A stretch of 64,000 bases of DNA from Vibrio algicola (GCF_009601765.2 NZ_CP045700.1:62001-126000); one strand, 5' to 3'; numbered from the stretch's first letter, positions 49,911 to 60,255 are shown. Notes: a model not told the origin generated them from the letters alone. Program-made: numbers and translations.

Positions 49911-49940
49911 AAAGCCCCGTGTGATCATCTATCACACGGG
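49911..49940 (-). terminator. Terminator of the ridA-family gene
   Basis: CCCGTGTGAT (49916-49925) pairs with ATCACACGGG (49931-49940) around a 5-base loop. The AAAAAAG run on the left gives a U-tract on the minus strand, 28 bp past the stop at 49968. Confidence 0.9.
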
Positions 49941-49967
49941 ACTTAATGCTTTAATTGCTTAAATCAA

Positions 49968-50321
49968 TTATTCAGCGATAGCAGCCACAACTGAAATTTC
50001 GACTAATAGCTCAGGGCTTGCCATTGATGCTTGAACACAAGCGCGAGCTGGAGCGTGACCTTCTGGAACCCAGTTGTCCCATACGTTATTCATTTCAGCG
50101 AACATAGACATATCTTTAATGTAGATTGTTGCGCTTAAAATATGCTGACGGCTGCTGCCTACTTCAGCCAATAAGGCATCCACTTTAGCGAGCATGGTTT
50201 CAGTTTGGTCAGTAATGCCTTTGGTGCGATCTTCGGCAACTTGGCCACAAAGATAAACCGTGTTGTTGTGCTTAACGATACGGCTCATACGGGCTTTAGT
50301 GTGGTGGCGTTCAATAGTCAT
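49968..50321 (-). CDS. RidA family (YjgF/YER057c/UK114) protein
   Basis: The 117-aa protein starts at ATG 50321 ([20 protein letters not shown]) behind TGGAGACCGC; a longer frame to 50399 is unsupported. Family marks are [45 protein letters not shown] and [16 protein letters not shown], with the conserved Arg for carboxylate binding. It likely hydrolyses enamine/imine by-products of amino acid metabolism. It follows sstT in the same direction but has a separate terminator between them. Confidence 0.9.
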   Translation of the reverse strand: MTIERHHTKARMSRIVKHNNTVYLCGQVAEDRTKGITDQTETMLAKVDALLAEVGSSRQHILSATIYIKDMSMFAEMNNVWDNWVPEGHAPARACVQASMASPELLVEISVVAAIAE

Positions 50322-50415
50322 GCGGTCTCCAAAAATAATAAAAATCACGGGTGGCGTGATGATGGCGGCAGTATACCTAAATTTGAGCTTGTGATTCATT
50401 AATTTTAATCAAAAA

Positions 50416-50446
50416 AACGACCAACTTAATGAGTAAGTTGGTCGCT
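50416..50446 (-). terminator. Terminator of sstT
   Basis: CGACCAACTTA (50418-50428) pairs with TAAGTTGGTCG (50434-50444) around a short loop. The AAAAAA stretch at 50411-50417 gives a U-tract on the minus strand. Confidence 0.9.
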
Positions 50447-50501
50447 TGTCTATTTACTTTTATTGGATGTATTAATTATGTACATCAATTCATCACTGTA
50501 A

Positions 50502-51740
50502 TTATACTTCAGCCGATTGTACGCTTACTTCGCCATCTTTTGAGCGACAAACCGCAGCGGTAAAGACCACATCGGTTGAGCTATTCAGCGCCGTTTCAGC
50601 TGAATCTTGGATAACACCAATAATAAAGCCGACACCAACGACTTGCATCGCCACATCGTTTGAAATGCCAAATAAGCTACAAGCCAGTGGGATAAGCAGC
50701 AATGAACCGCCGGCAACACCTGAAGCGCCACAAGCTGATACCGCCGCAACCACACTAAGCAGTACTGCGGTGAAGATATCCACTTGAATGCCCAGAGTGT
50801 TAACGGCTGCAAGTGTCAATACGGTAATGGTGATCGCCGCGCCCGCCATATTAATGGTCGCACCGAGTGGAATCGATACCGAATAAGTATCTTCATTGAG
50901 TTTTAGTTTCTCACACAATGCCATGTTCACTGGAATATTGGCGGCACTTGAACGAGTAAAGAACGCCGTTACACCACTTTCGCGTAAGCAACGAAATACT
51001 AATGGGTATGGGTTTTGTTTGGTTTTTACGAACACAATTATTGGGTTTAACACTAGGGCAATAAAGAACATTGACCCTAATAAAACCGCTAATAAATGTA
51101 CGTAGCCCGCAAGTGCAGCAAAGCCTGTAGTAGCAAACGTGGATGCGACTAGACCGAAGATACCAATTGGCGCAAGGCGAATAATAAAGCGAACCATAAT
51201 AGTGACGCCGTGGCTCACATCCGTAAGCATAGTTTTAGTTGCTTCACTGGTGTGGCGCAGGGTAATACCAAAACCAATCCCCCAAGCTAGAATACCAATG
51301 TAGTTGGCTTCAACTAAGGCATTAATTGGGTTATCGACCACTTTAAATAGCAAAGTATGCAGAACTTCTGCAATACCTTGTGGTGGGGTAGTGCCGGTTG
51401 CGCCTGCCACTAAGGTTAAATGGGTTGGGAACATAAAGCTAAAGGTCACTGCGGTCAGTGATGCCAATAATGTGCCTAAAAGATAAAGAACAATAACGGG
51501 GCGCATATTACTGTTAGCATTTTGTTTTTGGTTGGCAATCGACGCTGCGACTAAAATGAAAACCAAAATAGGGGCGACGGCTTTTAATGCGCCAACAAAT
51601 AATCCCCCGATCATCGAAACACTTTTTGCAGCTTCCGGTGACACCAGTGCCAGTACGATACCAGCAGCAATGCCGAGTAATATTTGTAGCACTAAATTGC
51701 CATTAGCAAGTTTAGATATAATTGTTGTGTCGTTTTGCAT
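50502..51740 (-). CDS. sstT: Serine/threonine:Na+ symporter SstT
   Basis: The 412-aa membrane protein belongs to the DAACS (glutamate-transporter-like) family. Landmarks are [20 protein letters not shown] (the serine-rich hairpin HP1), the Na+-site helix [20 protein letters not shown] and the HP2 region [20 protein letters not shown]. The length and the N-terminal [20 protein letters not shown] are those of SstT. It imports serine and threonine with Na+. It is monocistronic with a terminator at 50416-50446. Confidence 0.95.
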   Translation of the reverse strand: MQNDTTIISKLANGNLVLQILLGIAAGIVLALVSPEAAKSVSMIGGLFVGALKAVAPILVFILVAASIANQKQNANSNMRPVIVLYLLGTLLASLTAVTFSFMFPTHLTLVAGATGTTPPQGIAEVLHTLLFKVVDNPINALVEANYIGILAWGIGFGITLRHTSEATKTMLTDVSHGVTIMVRFIIRLAPIGIFGLVASTFATTGFAALAGYVHLLAVLLGSMFFIALVLNPIIVFVKTKQNPYPLVFRCLRESGVTAFFTRSSAANIPVNMALCEKLKLNEDTYSVSIPLGATINMAGAAITITVLTLAAVNTLGIQVDIFTAVLLSVVAAVSACGASGVAGGSLLLIPLACSLFGISNDVAMQVVGVGFIIGVIQDSAETALNSSTDVVFTAAVCRSKDGEVSVQSAEV

Positions 51741-52157
51741 AATTCAACCTGTTTATCGTTTTAAAATGACGAATAAAGTCCAGTTCATTCGATCCTGTTA
51801 ACAGTCTTGTTATTAGGAACTCACCATCATAACGGCTCTAGTGAATCTGTCTATACATCAGAAGGTTTAAAATAGAAACATGCGGAAATAACTATCATCT
51901 GCAAGTTAATATATTGTTACTTAAATGTTGGTTGGTTTTATATCACGAAGTTGAAAGGCAATTAAAGAGCTTTATTGAGCTTTTGTGCGCTAGGTTTATA
52001 GGTTTAAATTCATCCTTTTTCAAGATTTATGAGCGAGTGATTTTATCTTATTGATATCTAAAACGATAAAGTGAACTCTATACTATGCACCTTCAATGGA
52101 AAGTTTTGACTGATCAGAGTTGTTTAACGAGGAGGTGCTAGAGGGTTTCGCTCATTT
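51741..52157. other. 417-bp intergenic region between divergently spaced genes
   Basis: AT-rich non-coding DNA upstream of sstT, with the end of the M23 gene on the far side. An sstT promoter is presumably near 51760-51850. I see no reading frame, RNA motif or strong repeat. Confidence 0.5.
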
Positions 52158-52847
52158 TTATTTTAAATCGGTTCTCTTTAATATCAGATTCGGGTTGGGA
52201 CAATTATTCAGGTAATAATCAGCTTGAGCGGGATCAATTACACCCGGATAATCGTCGGTATGATTACCCATATCTTGGATGATTTGCAGATGTAGATGTG
52301 AGGCCCAACCGCCATTTTCATTGCTCGCACCTATACGGGCAAACTGCTCACCTTGTTGGATGCTTTTACCAATAAATAAATCAGCTAAAGAATCTCTAGA
52401 TAAATGACCGTAAAGGGTATGGAAAACCAAGCCATCAAGTTGGTGACATAAAATAATAGTGGGACCGTAATCACCCTGTGTTTGATGATCGGCAAATCCA
52501 AAAATCTTGCCATCAAGCGGTGCAAATACCGGCGTGTGCGTAGGAACCCCTAAATCGATGCCAATATGCATAGTACGAGCTTGGCTATCTGAAAAATTAT
52601 CTGTGTCTTGATAAATTGTGCGTTCTTCTGCGTAGCGTCCGATCTCAACTTTGGCTTGAATAACTTGTGCTTGGCGTTTTATTTCATCGGCAAAGCTATG
52701 CCCAGCAGTGACTTTTCCCCAAATATCACTGGTGGCTGAGAGATCGACAATTAAACCAATCCCAAATTGAAATTCCTTTGGCAAAACTGGATGACAAGTC
52801 GTTTGTGCTAATTGCTGGGCTAACGAAGCAGAAGTCAAACTCGTCAT
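52158..52847 (-). CDS. M23-family (LytM-like) peptidase, cytoplasmic type
   Basis: The 229-aa protein has a LytM/M23 domain: the HxxxD motif in MHIGIDLGVPTHTPVFAPLD, HTLYGHLSRDSL and the HxH motif in WASHLHLQII. These are the zinc-site residues of lysostaphin-type endopeptidases. There is no signal peptide or membrane anchor, which is odd for a wall hydrolase. Similar cytoplasmic M23 domains occur fused to aminotransferases or kinases in some proteobacteria. It overlaps the MFS gene by 1 bp (TAATG), so translation is coupled; a role on an imported or exported substrate is possible. Confidence 0.87.
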   Translation of the reverse strand: MTSLTSASLAQQLAQTTCHPVLPKEFQFGIGLIVDLSATSDIWGKVTAGHSFADEIKRQAQVIQAKVEIGRYAEERTIYQDTDNFSDSQARTMHIGIDLGVPTHTPVFAPLDGKIFGFADHQTQGDYGPTIILCHQLDGLVFHTLYGHLSRDSLADLFIGKSIQQGEQFARIGASNENGGWASHLHLQIIQDMGNHTDDYPGVIDPAQADYYLNNCPNPNLILKRTDLK

Positions 52848-54085
52848 TATTGAGCCTCATGATTAGATTGAGACGGGAGAGGTTTTGGCACTAATAAAAT
52901 TGCAATAAGGTAACCTAGCACCGCAATCGCGGTTGGCAGAATTAACTCGATATTAACCAAGCGAGCGGTGATATAACCGGTTAATGTCCAAGCTAAACCG
53001 ACCATCGCACTGGATAACGCCATTGCCCAACCTTGGTCTGAGTGACTGGCCCTATCCGATAATGAAGTAATGTATAACGGAAAGGATAATGCCACCATGA
53101 TCGCGGTGAAAATCATCGCAATTACATGGGTGGTTGGGGTTGGTGTGATCGCCAGTAATAACATACCCACTGCGGCAAAAAATAATACTGTGCGTAAAGC
53201 TGTGGTGAGCTTAAGGTAAGTCAAAATTAGGCGGGGAAGCAGTAATAATGATGCCATCATCACAATGCCAATTCCCATCATATAGAATTGATAAAAATCA
53301 CTTTCGACCGAAATATTCCATTTTTGTGGTAGTAGAAAAGAAATATTTTGGAAATATAAACTCCAGCTAAATTGACAAATAAACACGATGGCTAAACAAG
53401 GTAGCAGTCCAGTTTTGCTGCGTGCGAGAGGCGCTGCAAGTGACCATGGATTTTCTTCGCTTAAAGCCGTTTGTGTTGGCAGTTTTATGAGATTCAATAA
53501 TAACAAACAGACTAAAGCGATGACTAAGCAGGCATAAAATGGAGCTTGAGCGCCATACAGTGCGGATAATTTGCTGCCCAGTGCCGGTCCAAAAGACATC
53601 GCGGCGGTCATTACCACTGCCACTAAACTCATTAAGGTGGCTTTATTTTTGCCTTGGCTGTTATCCGACAAAATAGCTTGAGCGATCGGTTGGCTAGCCG
53701 AGCCTAAACTGTTGATCATATTACCGGCAAATAACAATACGACCGAGCCTACCACAATGGCATATATGGGCATGGCAAAGCCAATAGCACCAACCATGAG
53801 GCATAATGCCATTACGATCTTTCGATTAAATCGATCGGCAAAGCGAGCGATAAAAGGGGTAAATAACATCGAAATAAAGGGTGCCAACGACATCACAGTA
53901 CCAAATAAATTACGACGTTGTTCAAGTGGCATGGCTTGCGCTATTTGCAAAGAATGATCAGTGAGAAACAAGCTAACATAAGCTGGAATCGTAATAAAAA
54001 ATCCGGCAGAACCAAGAAAAATTATGCCATAAAGAACAAATAAAGTGGTAATAGGCAGAGGGGTAGCAGGCTTTGATTGGTACAT
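52847..54085 (-). CDS. MFS transporter
   Basis: The 412-aa protein starts at ATG 54085 (MYQSKPATPLPITTLFVLYG) after GGAGAC; a frame extending to 54124 has a poorer ribosome site. Twelve membrane segments are apparent. Motif A is FTPFIARFADRFNRKIVMAL in helix 2-3, and SFGPALGSKLSALYG is a motif C-like segment, suggesting an exporter of the DHA1 or SET type. It precedes the M23 peptidase in one operon. The substrate is unknown. Confidence 0.85.
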   Translation of the reverse strand: MYQSKPATPLPITTLFVLYGIIFLGSAGFFITIPAYVSLFLTDHSLQIAQAMPLEQRRNLFGTVMSLAPFISMLFTPFIARFADRFNRKIVMALCLMVGAIGFAMPIYAIVVGSVVLLFAGNMINSLGSASQPIAQAILSDNSQGKNKATLMSLVAVVMTAAMSFGPALGSKLSALYGAQAPFYACLVIALVCLLLLNLIKLPTQTALSEENPWSLAAPLARSKTGLLPCLAIVFICQFSWSLYFQNISFLLPQKWNISVESDFYQFYMMGIGIVMMASLLLLPRLILTYLKLTTALRTVLFFAAVGMLLLAITPTPTTHVIAMIFTAIMVALSFPLYITSLSDRASHSDQGWAMALSSAMVGLAWTLTGYITARLVNIELILPTAIAVLGYLIAILLVPKPLPSQSNHEAQ

Positions 54086-54329
54086 CGTGTCTCCAAACTC
54101 AACACATCCATGAATTCCGACCATTTTAATCAGGTATTCACTATTATCAAGTATTCAAGATATTTTACTGAACGTTTTTATTGTTCACATTGTTATTGCT
54201 GTTTTCTTGAACAATTCGCATTCTCTAGCTAGCTTTAATTAACATGTCAGAAGATGTGTACTCAAATTAGATATTTATAGAGCTCTTTGCTCACCTTGCC
54301 GTATCAGTGTGTTCACAACGCTCTATACC

Positions 54330-54361
54330 TGTATTACTTGAAACGGTAATTGGGGTCTGGT
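54330..54361. repeat. Fragment resembling one end of the MITE-like repeat
   Basis: TACCTGTATTACTTGAAACG resembles the end TACCCGTGTTACTTGAAGTC of the copy at 35985. No partner end is clear, so this is a likely solo remnant. Confidence 0.35.
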
Positions 54362-54418
54362 TGGTTTAGAACAACGGACGTATTTTGTTGATATTTCACA
54401 GGCAGGTGAGGAGGGGTC

Positions 54419-55648
54419 TTGGATAGATCATTGAGTCGAACCTACGCGGTACTAAGTCGAAATATTTTATTCGCATGGAATGTGGGTATGTATTGGGCTT
54501 TGGCATTGGTGTTAATTGTCCCCTCTACAGCAATCGCGCAAGAGACGCGCCTTAATCTTACCCGTGGTGTGACTGAGATCAGTGGCAAGGTTTATCATCT
54601 GCACATGTTGATTTTTTATGTCTGTGTGGCGATTGCCATTGTGGTGTTTGGCATTATGTTTTACTCGATTCTCCGTCATCGCAAATCTCGTGGCGCAGTG
54701 GCTGCGAACTTTCACGAAAGCACTAAAGTCGAAATTATTTGGACTATTATCCCCGTTATTATTCTTATCCTGATGGCGATCCCTGCCACTAAAACTTTAA
54801 TCGATATGGAAGATACCTCGCAAAGCGATCTCACTATTACCGTGACGGGATCCCAATGGAAATGGCACTACAGCTACTTTAATCAAGGGGTCGAGTTTTA
54901 TAGCTTTATGAATACCTCACAACAACAAATCGAAGGCACAGAAGAAAAAGGTCAACATTACTTATTAGAAGTTGATCGACCTTTGGTGCTACCCATTAAT
55001 CGAAAAGTGCGCTTTTTAATGACTTCTGATGATGTGATCCATTCTTGGTGGGTACCCGATTTTGCAGTGAAAAAAGATGCCGTGCCTGGGTTTATTAATG
55101 AGGCGTGGACCAAAATAGATAAGCCCGGCATTTATCGCGGCCAATGTGCCGAGTTATGCGGACGCAATCATGGCTTTATGCCGATTGTGGTTAAAGCAGT
55201 GCCAGAAAAAGATTTCGATATTTGGCTTAGTGAGCAACAACAAATAGTCGCACAGCAAAAAATAGAACAAGAGAAAGCACTAGATAAAACCTTACCACTA
55301 GAAGAATTAATGACCAAAGGCGAAAAAATATATAACGAACGATGCAGCGTTTGTCATCAAGTGACAGGGTTAGGTATGGGAACGGTTTTCCCTGCATTAA
55401 AGGGCAGTAAAGTGGCGCTTGGACCGGTTGAGCATCATATCGATGTGGTATTGCATGGTGTATCTGGCACGGCAATGCAAGCTTTTGCTAACCAATTATC
55501 ACAAGAAGAAATTGCCGCAGTTGTGACTTATGAAAGAAATGCTTGGGGTAATGATACTGGCGATGCGGTGCAAGCATCCGATATCAAAAAAGCGTTAATG
55601 CCAGAAAATGAATCAAGTGATGCCAGCCAATCCGTGGAGGTAAAATGA
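54419..55648 (+). CDS. ctaC: Cytochrome c oxidase subunit II with fused cytochrome c domain
   Basis: The start is TTG 54419 after a strong GAGGAGGGG. The 409-aa protein has a signal/TM region (to about residue 40), the second TM (LHMLIFYVCVAIAIVVFGIM), the CuA domain (SQWKWHYSYF, then GQCAELCGRNHGFMP with the CxxxC copper ligands) and a C-terminal class I cytochrome c domain (CSVCH at about residue 313). It accepts electrons from soluble cytochrome c through CuA. It overlaps ctaD by 4 bp (ATGA). It is the first gene of the operon. Confidence 0.96.
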   Translation: MDRSLSRTYAVLSRNILFAWNVGMYWALALVLIVPSTAIAQETRLNLTRGVTEISGKVYHLHMLIFYVCVAIAIVVFGIMFYSILRHRKSRGAVAANFHESTKVEIIWTIIPVIILILMAIPATKTLIDMEDTSQSDLTITVTGSQWKWHYSYFNQGVEFYSFMNTSQQQIEGTEEKGQHYLLEVDRPLVLPINRKVRFLMTSDDVIHSWWVPDFAVKKDAVPGFINEAWTKIDKPGIYRGQCAELCGRNHGFMPIVVKAVPEKDFDIWLSEQQQIVAQQKIEQEKALDKTLPLEELMTKGEKIYNERCSVCHQVTGLGMGTVFPALKGSKVALGPVEHHIDVVLHGVSGTAMQAFANQLSQEEIAAVVTYERNAWGNDTGDAVQASDIKKALMPENESSDASQSVEVK

Positions 55649-57234
55649 TGAATACACCAATGGATAATCTTGATCATAACGAGAATGCCCACGGTCCGCA
55701 AAAAGGCATCAAGCGTTGGATGTATTCCACCAATCATAAAGATATCGGCACCTTATATTTATGGTTTAGCTTGATCATGTTTTTCACTGGTGGGGCGATG
55801 GCAATGGTGATCCGCGCCGAGCTCTTTCAACCTGGATTACAATTAGTTGAGCCTAATTTCTTTAATCAAATGACCACAGTGCATGGTTTAATCATGGTAT
55901 TTGGCGCCGTGATGCCAGCTTTTACTGGTTTAGCTAATTGGATGATCCCATTAATGATTGGTGCGCCGGATATGGCGTTGCCGCGCATGAATAATCTCAG
56001 TTTTTGGATTTTGCCTTTTGCGTTCCTGATTTTACTCTCCTCATTGTTGACTGATGGTGGTGGCCCTAATTTTGGTTGGACTTTCTACGCGCCGCTTTCT
56101 ACCACTTATGCTCCAGATAGTACCGCGCTATTTGTATTTTCTATTCATATCATGGGTATCAGCTCGATCATGGGGGCGATCAATGTGATCGTGACTATTG
56201 TGAATATGCGCGCACCAGGGATGAGTTGGATGAAGATGCCAATGTTTGTGTGGACATGGCTTATTACAGCCTTTTTATTAATTGCGGTAATGCCAGTATT
56301 AGCGGGTGCGGTCACCATGATATTGACCGACAAGTACTTTGGCACCAGTTTTTTCGATGCGGCTGGGGGCGGCGATCCTGTGATGTTCCAGCATATTTTT
56401 TGGTTTTTCGGTCATCCTGAAGTGTACATTATGATTTTACCGTCATTCGGTATTATTTCGGCGATTATCCCGACTTTTAGTGGCAAGCGGTTGTTTGGTT
56501 ATCATTCGATGGTGTACGCCACTTGCGCGATTGCAGGCTTGTCTTTCTTAGTGTGGGCCCATCACATGTTTACTACTGGCATGCCGGTTTTTGCCGAAAT
56601 ATTCTTTATGTATTGCACCATGCTGATATCGGTGCCGACTGGGGTTAAAGTATTTAACTGGGTGGCAACCATGTGGCGTGGATCGCTCACTTTTGAAACC
56701 CCGATGTTATTTGCGATTGCGTTTATTGTGTTATTTACCATTGGTGGATTTTCCGGTTTGATGCTTGCTATTGTGCCGGCTGATTTTCAATATCACGATA
56801 CCTATTTTGTGGTGGCGCACTTTCATTATGTGTTGGTAACAGGGGCGGTATTTTCAATTATGGCGGCGGCCTATTATTGGTTGCCCAAATGGACTGGCAA
56901 TATGTACAACCAAACTTTGAGTTTATGGCATTTTTGGTTGTCGTTGGTGTCGGTTAATGTGTTGTTCTTCCCGATGCACTTTCTAGGATTGGCTGGCATG
57001 CCAAGACGGATTCCTGATTATGCGATCCAATTTGCCGACGTTAACCAAATAGTCTCGATTGGCGGTTTTGCTTTTGGATTATCACAACTTTTATTCTTAG
57101 TGGTGGTGGTGAAATGTATTCGAGGAGGAGAGGCTGCGCCCGCCAAACCTTGGGAGCGAGCTGAAGGGCTAGAATGGACAGTACCAAGTCCAGCGCCGCA
57201 CCATACATTCTCAACACCACCGAAAGTGGATTAA
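55645..57234 (+). CDS. ctaD: Cytochrome c oxidase subunit I
   Basis: This 529-aa protein is the complete heme-copper oxidase catalytic subunit. It shows the CuB/heme a3 region FWFFGHPEVYIMILPSFGII with the Tyr-His cross-link motif, HHMFTTGMPVF, and the heme ligands in HFHYVLVTGAVF and TVHGLIMVFGAVMPAFTG. D-channel (NNLSFW region) and K-channel residues appear intact, so it is a type A proton-pumping oxidase. It starts within the ctaC stop and ends 9 bp before ctaG. Confidence 0.97.
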   Translation: MMNTPMDNLDHNENAHGPQKGIKRWMYSTNHKDIGTLYLWFSLIMFFTGGAMAMVIRAELFQPGLQLVEPNFFNQMTTVHGLIMVFGAVMPAFTGLANWMIPLMIGAPDMALPRMNNLSFWILPFAFLILLSSLLTDGGGPNFGWTFYAPLSTTYAPDSTALFVFSIHIMGISSIMGAINVIVTIVNMRAPGMSWMKMPMFVWTWLITAFLLIAVMPVLAGAVTMILTDKYFGTSFFDAAGGGDPVMFQHIFWFFGHPEVYIMILPSFGIISAIIPTFSGKRLFGYHSMVYATCAIAGLSFLVWAHHMFTTGMPVFAEIFFMYCTMLISVPTGVKVFNWVATMWRGSLTFETPMLFAIAFIVLFTIGGFSGLMLAIVPADFQYHDTYFVVAHFHYVLVTGAVFSIMAAAYYWLPKWTGNMYNQTLSLWHFWLSLVSVNVLFFPMHFLGLAGMPRRIPDYAIQFADVNQIVSIGGFAFGLSQLLFLVVVVKCIRGGEAAPAKPWERAEGLEWTVPSPAPHHTFSTPPKVD

Positions 57235-57243
57235 GGTGTTGCT

Positions 57244-57909
57244 ATGGCGAACAACGATCTTAAGCATGGCAAACAAGGTCTGAATCAGAAGCGGTTAATT
57301 AGCTATTTGTTGCTGGGCGTGATCGGCATGTTCGCGTTTGGTTTTGCCTTAGTGCCGCTGTACGACATTATGTGCGACAAACTGGGCATTAATGGCAAAA
57401 CTAATACTGTGGCCGCTTCATCACAAGGGCTCACAATCGATACGTCACGCAAAGTGTTAGTGCAATTTATTTCTAATGTTAGTCCTAGTATTCCATGGAC
57501 ATTTCGCCCTAATCAAACCGAAATATTTGTTCATCCAGGGCAGGTGATAAAAACCACCTACCATGCGGTCAATAATGGCAATAAAGCCATGATAGGTCAG
57601 GCGGTTCCTTCTATATCGCCGGGATTAGCGGCGACTCATTTTAATAAGATTGAGTGTTTTTGTTTTAATCATCAACCTTTAGGTGCCCATGCGGTCGCTG
57701 AGTTACCCGTCATTTTTTATGTTGATCATCAACTGCCACAATCAATAAACACGCTGACATTGTCCTATACTTTATATGACATTACCGACAAGCAAAAAGT
57801 CACCACTGAAATAACGAAAAAACCAGTAGTAGAGGATGTTATTGACATTGTGGTTAGCAAAGGTGATCGACAAGTGGTGAGAAATGTATTCAATGTCGCT
57901 CAGAATTAA
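57244..57909 (+). CDS. ctaG: Cytochrome c oxidase assembly protein CtaG/Cox11
   Basis: The 221-aa protein has a single N-terminal TM helix (LISYLLLGVIGMFAFGFALV) and the Cox11 domain. The copper-binding motif KIECFCFNHQPLGAHAV (CFCF) and LVPLYDIMCDKLGINGKTN with the upstream Cys are conserved. It delivers copper to the CuB site of subunit I in the periplasm. The gene lies between ctaD and ctaE as usual in proteobacteria. Confidence 0.96.
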   Translation: MANNDLKHGKQGLNQKRLISYLLLGVIGMFAFGFALVPLYDIMCDKLGINGKTNTVAASSQGLTIDTSRKVLVQFISNVSPSIPWTFRPNQTEIFVHPGQVIKTTYHAVNNGNKAMIGQAVPSISPGLAATHFNKIECFCFNHQPLGAHAVAELPVIFYVDHQLPQSINTLTLSYTLYDITDKQKVTTEITKKPVVEDVIDIVVSKGDRQVVRNVFNVAQN

Positions 57910-58068
57910 ATGATGACCACATTGTGAAAACATCAAGCTTATAGGCTTGAGAAAGGATAAAGGATGGTCCTAAGTCGTTCATGTTTATGAAGGATTCATC
58001 GAAAACCATGCTGTTATTTATTCCATTTATTGAGGCAGCATAGATGGTTGGAGAAGGAGAGCCAGAGA

Positions 58069-59043
58069 ATGAATAAACACATTGAAAGTGTTGCTAGCCC
58101 AGTATCGCCAAAGCAAGCGTTACAAATACAGCAAAAACAAGCACGACAAGATGAATTTACTCGTAGTGCCACTAAACAACCGCAAGTGTATTATGTGCCG
58201 CCGGAGAGTAATTGGCCGATCGTCGGTGCGTTAGCCTTGTTTATGATCGCGGTTGGGGCGGGGTTGTATATTCAAGATAAAGCTTTTACCAGTGATTTGG
58301 GGGGCTTGGTATTACTGGCGGGTATTGGCACCTTAATTGTGATGCTGGTGGGTTGGTTTAGTAACGTGGTGCAAGAATCTGTTTCAGGTTTATATTCCAA
58401 TCAACTGAGTCGTTCTTTTAGACAAGGAATGAGCTGGTTTATCTTCTCTGAAGTGATGTTTTTTGGCGCCTTTTTTGGGGCGTTATTTTATGCCCGTATG
58501 ATTTCCGTTCCTTGGCTAGGGGGCGCATCTAATAATGGCATGACTCATGAAGTGTTGTGGCCCGCATTTGAAGCAATTTGGCCTTTGATCACCACGCCTG
58601 CTGGTGGTGTGACCGAAGCGATGCCATGGCAAGGCTTGGCATTAATGAACACTATTATTCTGCTTACCTCTTCTATTACTCTGCACTTTGCGCACCTTAA
58701 TTTAGAAAAAAATCATCGAACTGCTTTGATCGTGTGGTTAGAAATCACCATCGTGTTGGCATTAGCATTCTTATTTTATCAAGGGCAAGAATACATTCAC
58801 GCCTATCAAGAAATGGAATTAACGCTCCAGTCTGGTGTATATGGCAATACCTTCTTCTTGTTAACCGGATTCCATGGGGTGCATGTCACGCTAGGAACAC
58901 TTTTTCTTATTGTGCTGCTGGTGCGAATTTCCTTTGATCATTTTTCCCCTAAAGATCATTTCGCATTTCAGGCTGGCAGTTGGTATTGGCACTTTGTTGA
59001 TGTGGTTTGGTTGTGCTTGTTTGTGTTTGTTTATGTGTTGTAG
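58069..59043 (+). CDS. ctaE: Cytochrome c oxidase subunit III
   Basis: The start is ATG 58069 (MNKHIESVASPVSPKQALQ) after GGAGAAGGAGAG; a TTG at 58030 is rejected. The 324-aa protein has seven membrane segments and conserved Cox3 features: RQGMSWFIFSEVMFFGAFFG, FYQGQEYIHAYQEMEL, LLTGFHGVHVTLGTLFL and FQAGSWYWHFVDVVWLCLF. It stabilises proton uptake of the oxidase. A polar N-terminal extension of about 55 residues is longer than in many Cox3 proteins. 57910-58068 upstream holds no gene. Confidence 0.95.
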   Translation: MNKHIESVASPVSPKQALQIQQKQARQDEFTRSATKQPQVYYVPPESNWPIVGALALFMIAVGAGLYIQDKAFTSDLGGLVLLAGIGTLIVMLVGWFSNVVQESVSGLYSNQLSRSFRQGMSWFIFSEVMFFGAFFGALFYARMISVPWLGGASNNGMTHEVLWPAFEAIWPLITTPAGGVTEAMPWQGLALMNTIILLTSSITLHFAHLNLEKNHRTALIVWLEITIVLALAFLFYQGQEYIHAYQEMELTLQSGVYGNTFFLLTGFHGVHVTLGTLFLIVLLVRISFDHFSPKDHFAFQAGSWYWHFVDVVWLCLFVFVYVL

Positions 59044-59099
59044 GCGATGAATACCGGTGGAGAGACGAGAACAAAAAAATAAAAAAGAACACCAATGAG

Positions 59100-59342
59100 T
59101 CAATAAGGTCTCGGATTCGGGGTAATGATGCCAGAAGCCATGAGGAAAATAAGGAATAACATCACGCAAACAGCGAAGAGTAATCGACGGCCAATAAAAT
59201 GAGTCATAGAAGGCGGATTTATAGGTGAATTTTCATTGTCAGACGATTCTCTTACCATCACATATAAGGCGCGGGCGAGATTATAAAAAATGAAAAGGAT
59301 CAAAACGACCAATAGAAACTTTATTAATAATATTGCTGTCAT
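59100..59342 (-). CDS. Small twin-transmembrane protein, DUF2909 type
   Basis: The 80-aa protein starts at ATG 59342 (MTAILLIKFLLVVLILFIFY) with AAGGAGCCTCA upstream; a longer frame from 59441 is unsupported. It has two membrane helices separated by a short charged segment (VRESSDNENSPINPPS). Small DUF2909-type proteins occur on the opposite strand next to cox operons of gammaproteobacteria. Its role is unknown. Its 5' end overlaps the first codons of the surf1 frame on the other strand if surf1 starts at 59290. Confidence 0.78.
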   Translation of the reverse strand: MTAILLIKFLLVVLILFIFYNLARALYVMVRESSDNENSPINPPSMTHFIGRRLLFAVCVMLFLIFLMASGIITPNPRPY

Positions 59343-60255
59343 TGAGGCTCCTTGTCGCAGCGTGAAAAATGAATCATCGGGTCGAGCCAAAAAGCTATTT
59401 TTACTCCTGTTAACTGTGGCTCTATTTGTATTAATGGTCAAATTGGGATTTTGGCAATTGGCAAGAGGGGATCAAAAAGTGCAGATAGAACAAGCATTAT
59501 TAGCCAAGCAAAATGCCGTGCCTATCAGCTTATCTCAATGGTTACAGCGTACTTCGCCTCGATTTGGTCAACAGGGACAAATTGATCAGCAGGCGCAAAA
59601 GGTTTGGCAGCACAATGGTGTTAAAATCGCCGTAACCGTGACCCCGACTCATTTATCATTAAACAGTGGCGCTAAGCAAACCCCGCAGACTAAGATCATT
59701 TTGCTCGATAACCAAACATGGCAAGGAAAAGTCGGCTACCTGGCTTTTCAAGTGGTCAAAATTCAAGCGCCATCAACAAGTATTGGGGCAACAAATAATC
59801 GTATTGCGGAGTTCGCCTTATTGGAACTTGGTTTTGTGGCAAGTGGTCCCGATCGTCGCATATTGCCGGCAGTCACGCGGCTACATTCCCCACAACATAT
59901 TGTTGGTCGCTTATATCGTAAACAAACTAATCCGATGAGTGAGTCATTAATGGCGGAATCTGGTTGGCCGATGCGGATCCAAAACCTATCAATACCCGCC
60001 CTAACAACCAAATTGAATTTGCCTTTATTTGATTATGTTATCCAGCCTCTTTCGGTTTTAGCGTTAGAAAAACCGTTACCGCATCCGTGGAAACCCATTC
60101 CGATGACTTCAACTCGTCATTTTGGTTATGCGATTCAATGGTTTTGTATGGCGCTAGTGTTAGCGCTGTTGTCATTGTGGTTTGGTTATCAAATATGGCA
60201 GTCAAACCGAAAAACCATTATGTCGCAAACGACGCAAATTAAGGAGCCAAAATGA
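59290..60255 (+). CDS. SURF1-family cytochrome oxidase assembly protein
   Basis: The frame from ATG 59290 gives 321 aa; a GTG at 59362 (297 aa) would avoid overlap with the divergent DUF2909 gene and starts just before the first TM helix, so the start is uncertain. SURF1 features are VKLGFWQLARGDQKVQIEQA after TM1, the variable periplasmic domain, and a second TM near the C-terminus preceded by STRHFGYAIQWFCMALVLAL. It assists heme a insertion. The stop overlaps the next start by 4 bp. Confidence 0.88.
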   Translation: MKRIKTTNRNFINNIAVIEAPCRSVKNESSGRAKKLFLLLLTVALFVLMVKLGFWQLARGDQKVQIEQALLAKQNAVPISLSQWLQRTSPRFGQQGQIDQQAQKVWQHNGVKIAVTVTPTHLSLNSGAKQTPQTKIILLDNQTWQGKVGYLAFQVVKIQAPSTSIGATNNRIAEFALLELGFVASGPDRRILPAVTRLHSPQHIVGRLYRKQTNPMSESLMAESGWPMRIQNLSIPALTTKLNLPLFDYVIQPLSVLALEKPLPHPWKPIPMTSTRHFGYAIQWFCMALVLALLSLWFGYQIWQSNRKTIMSQTTQIKEPK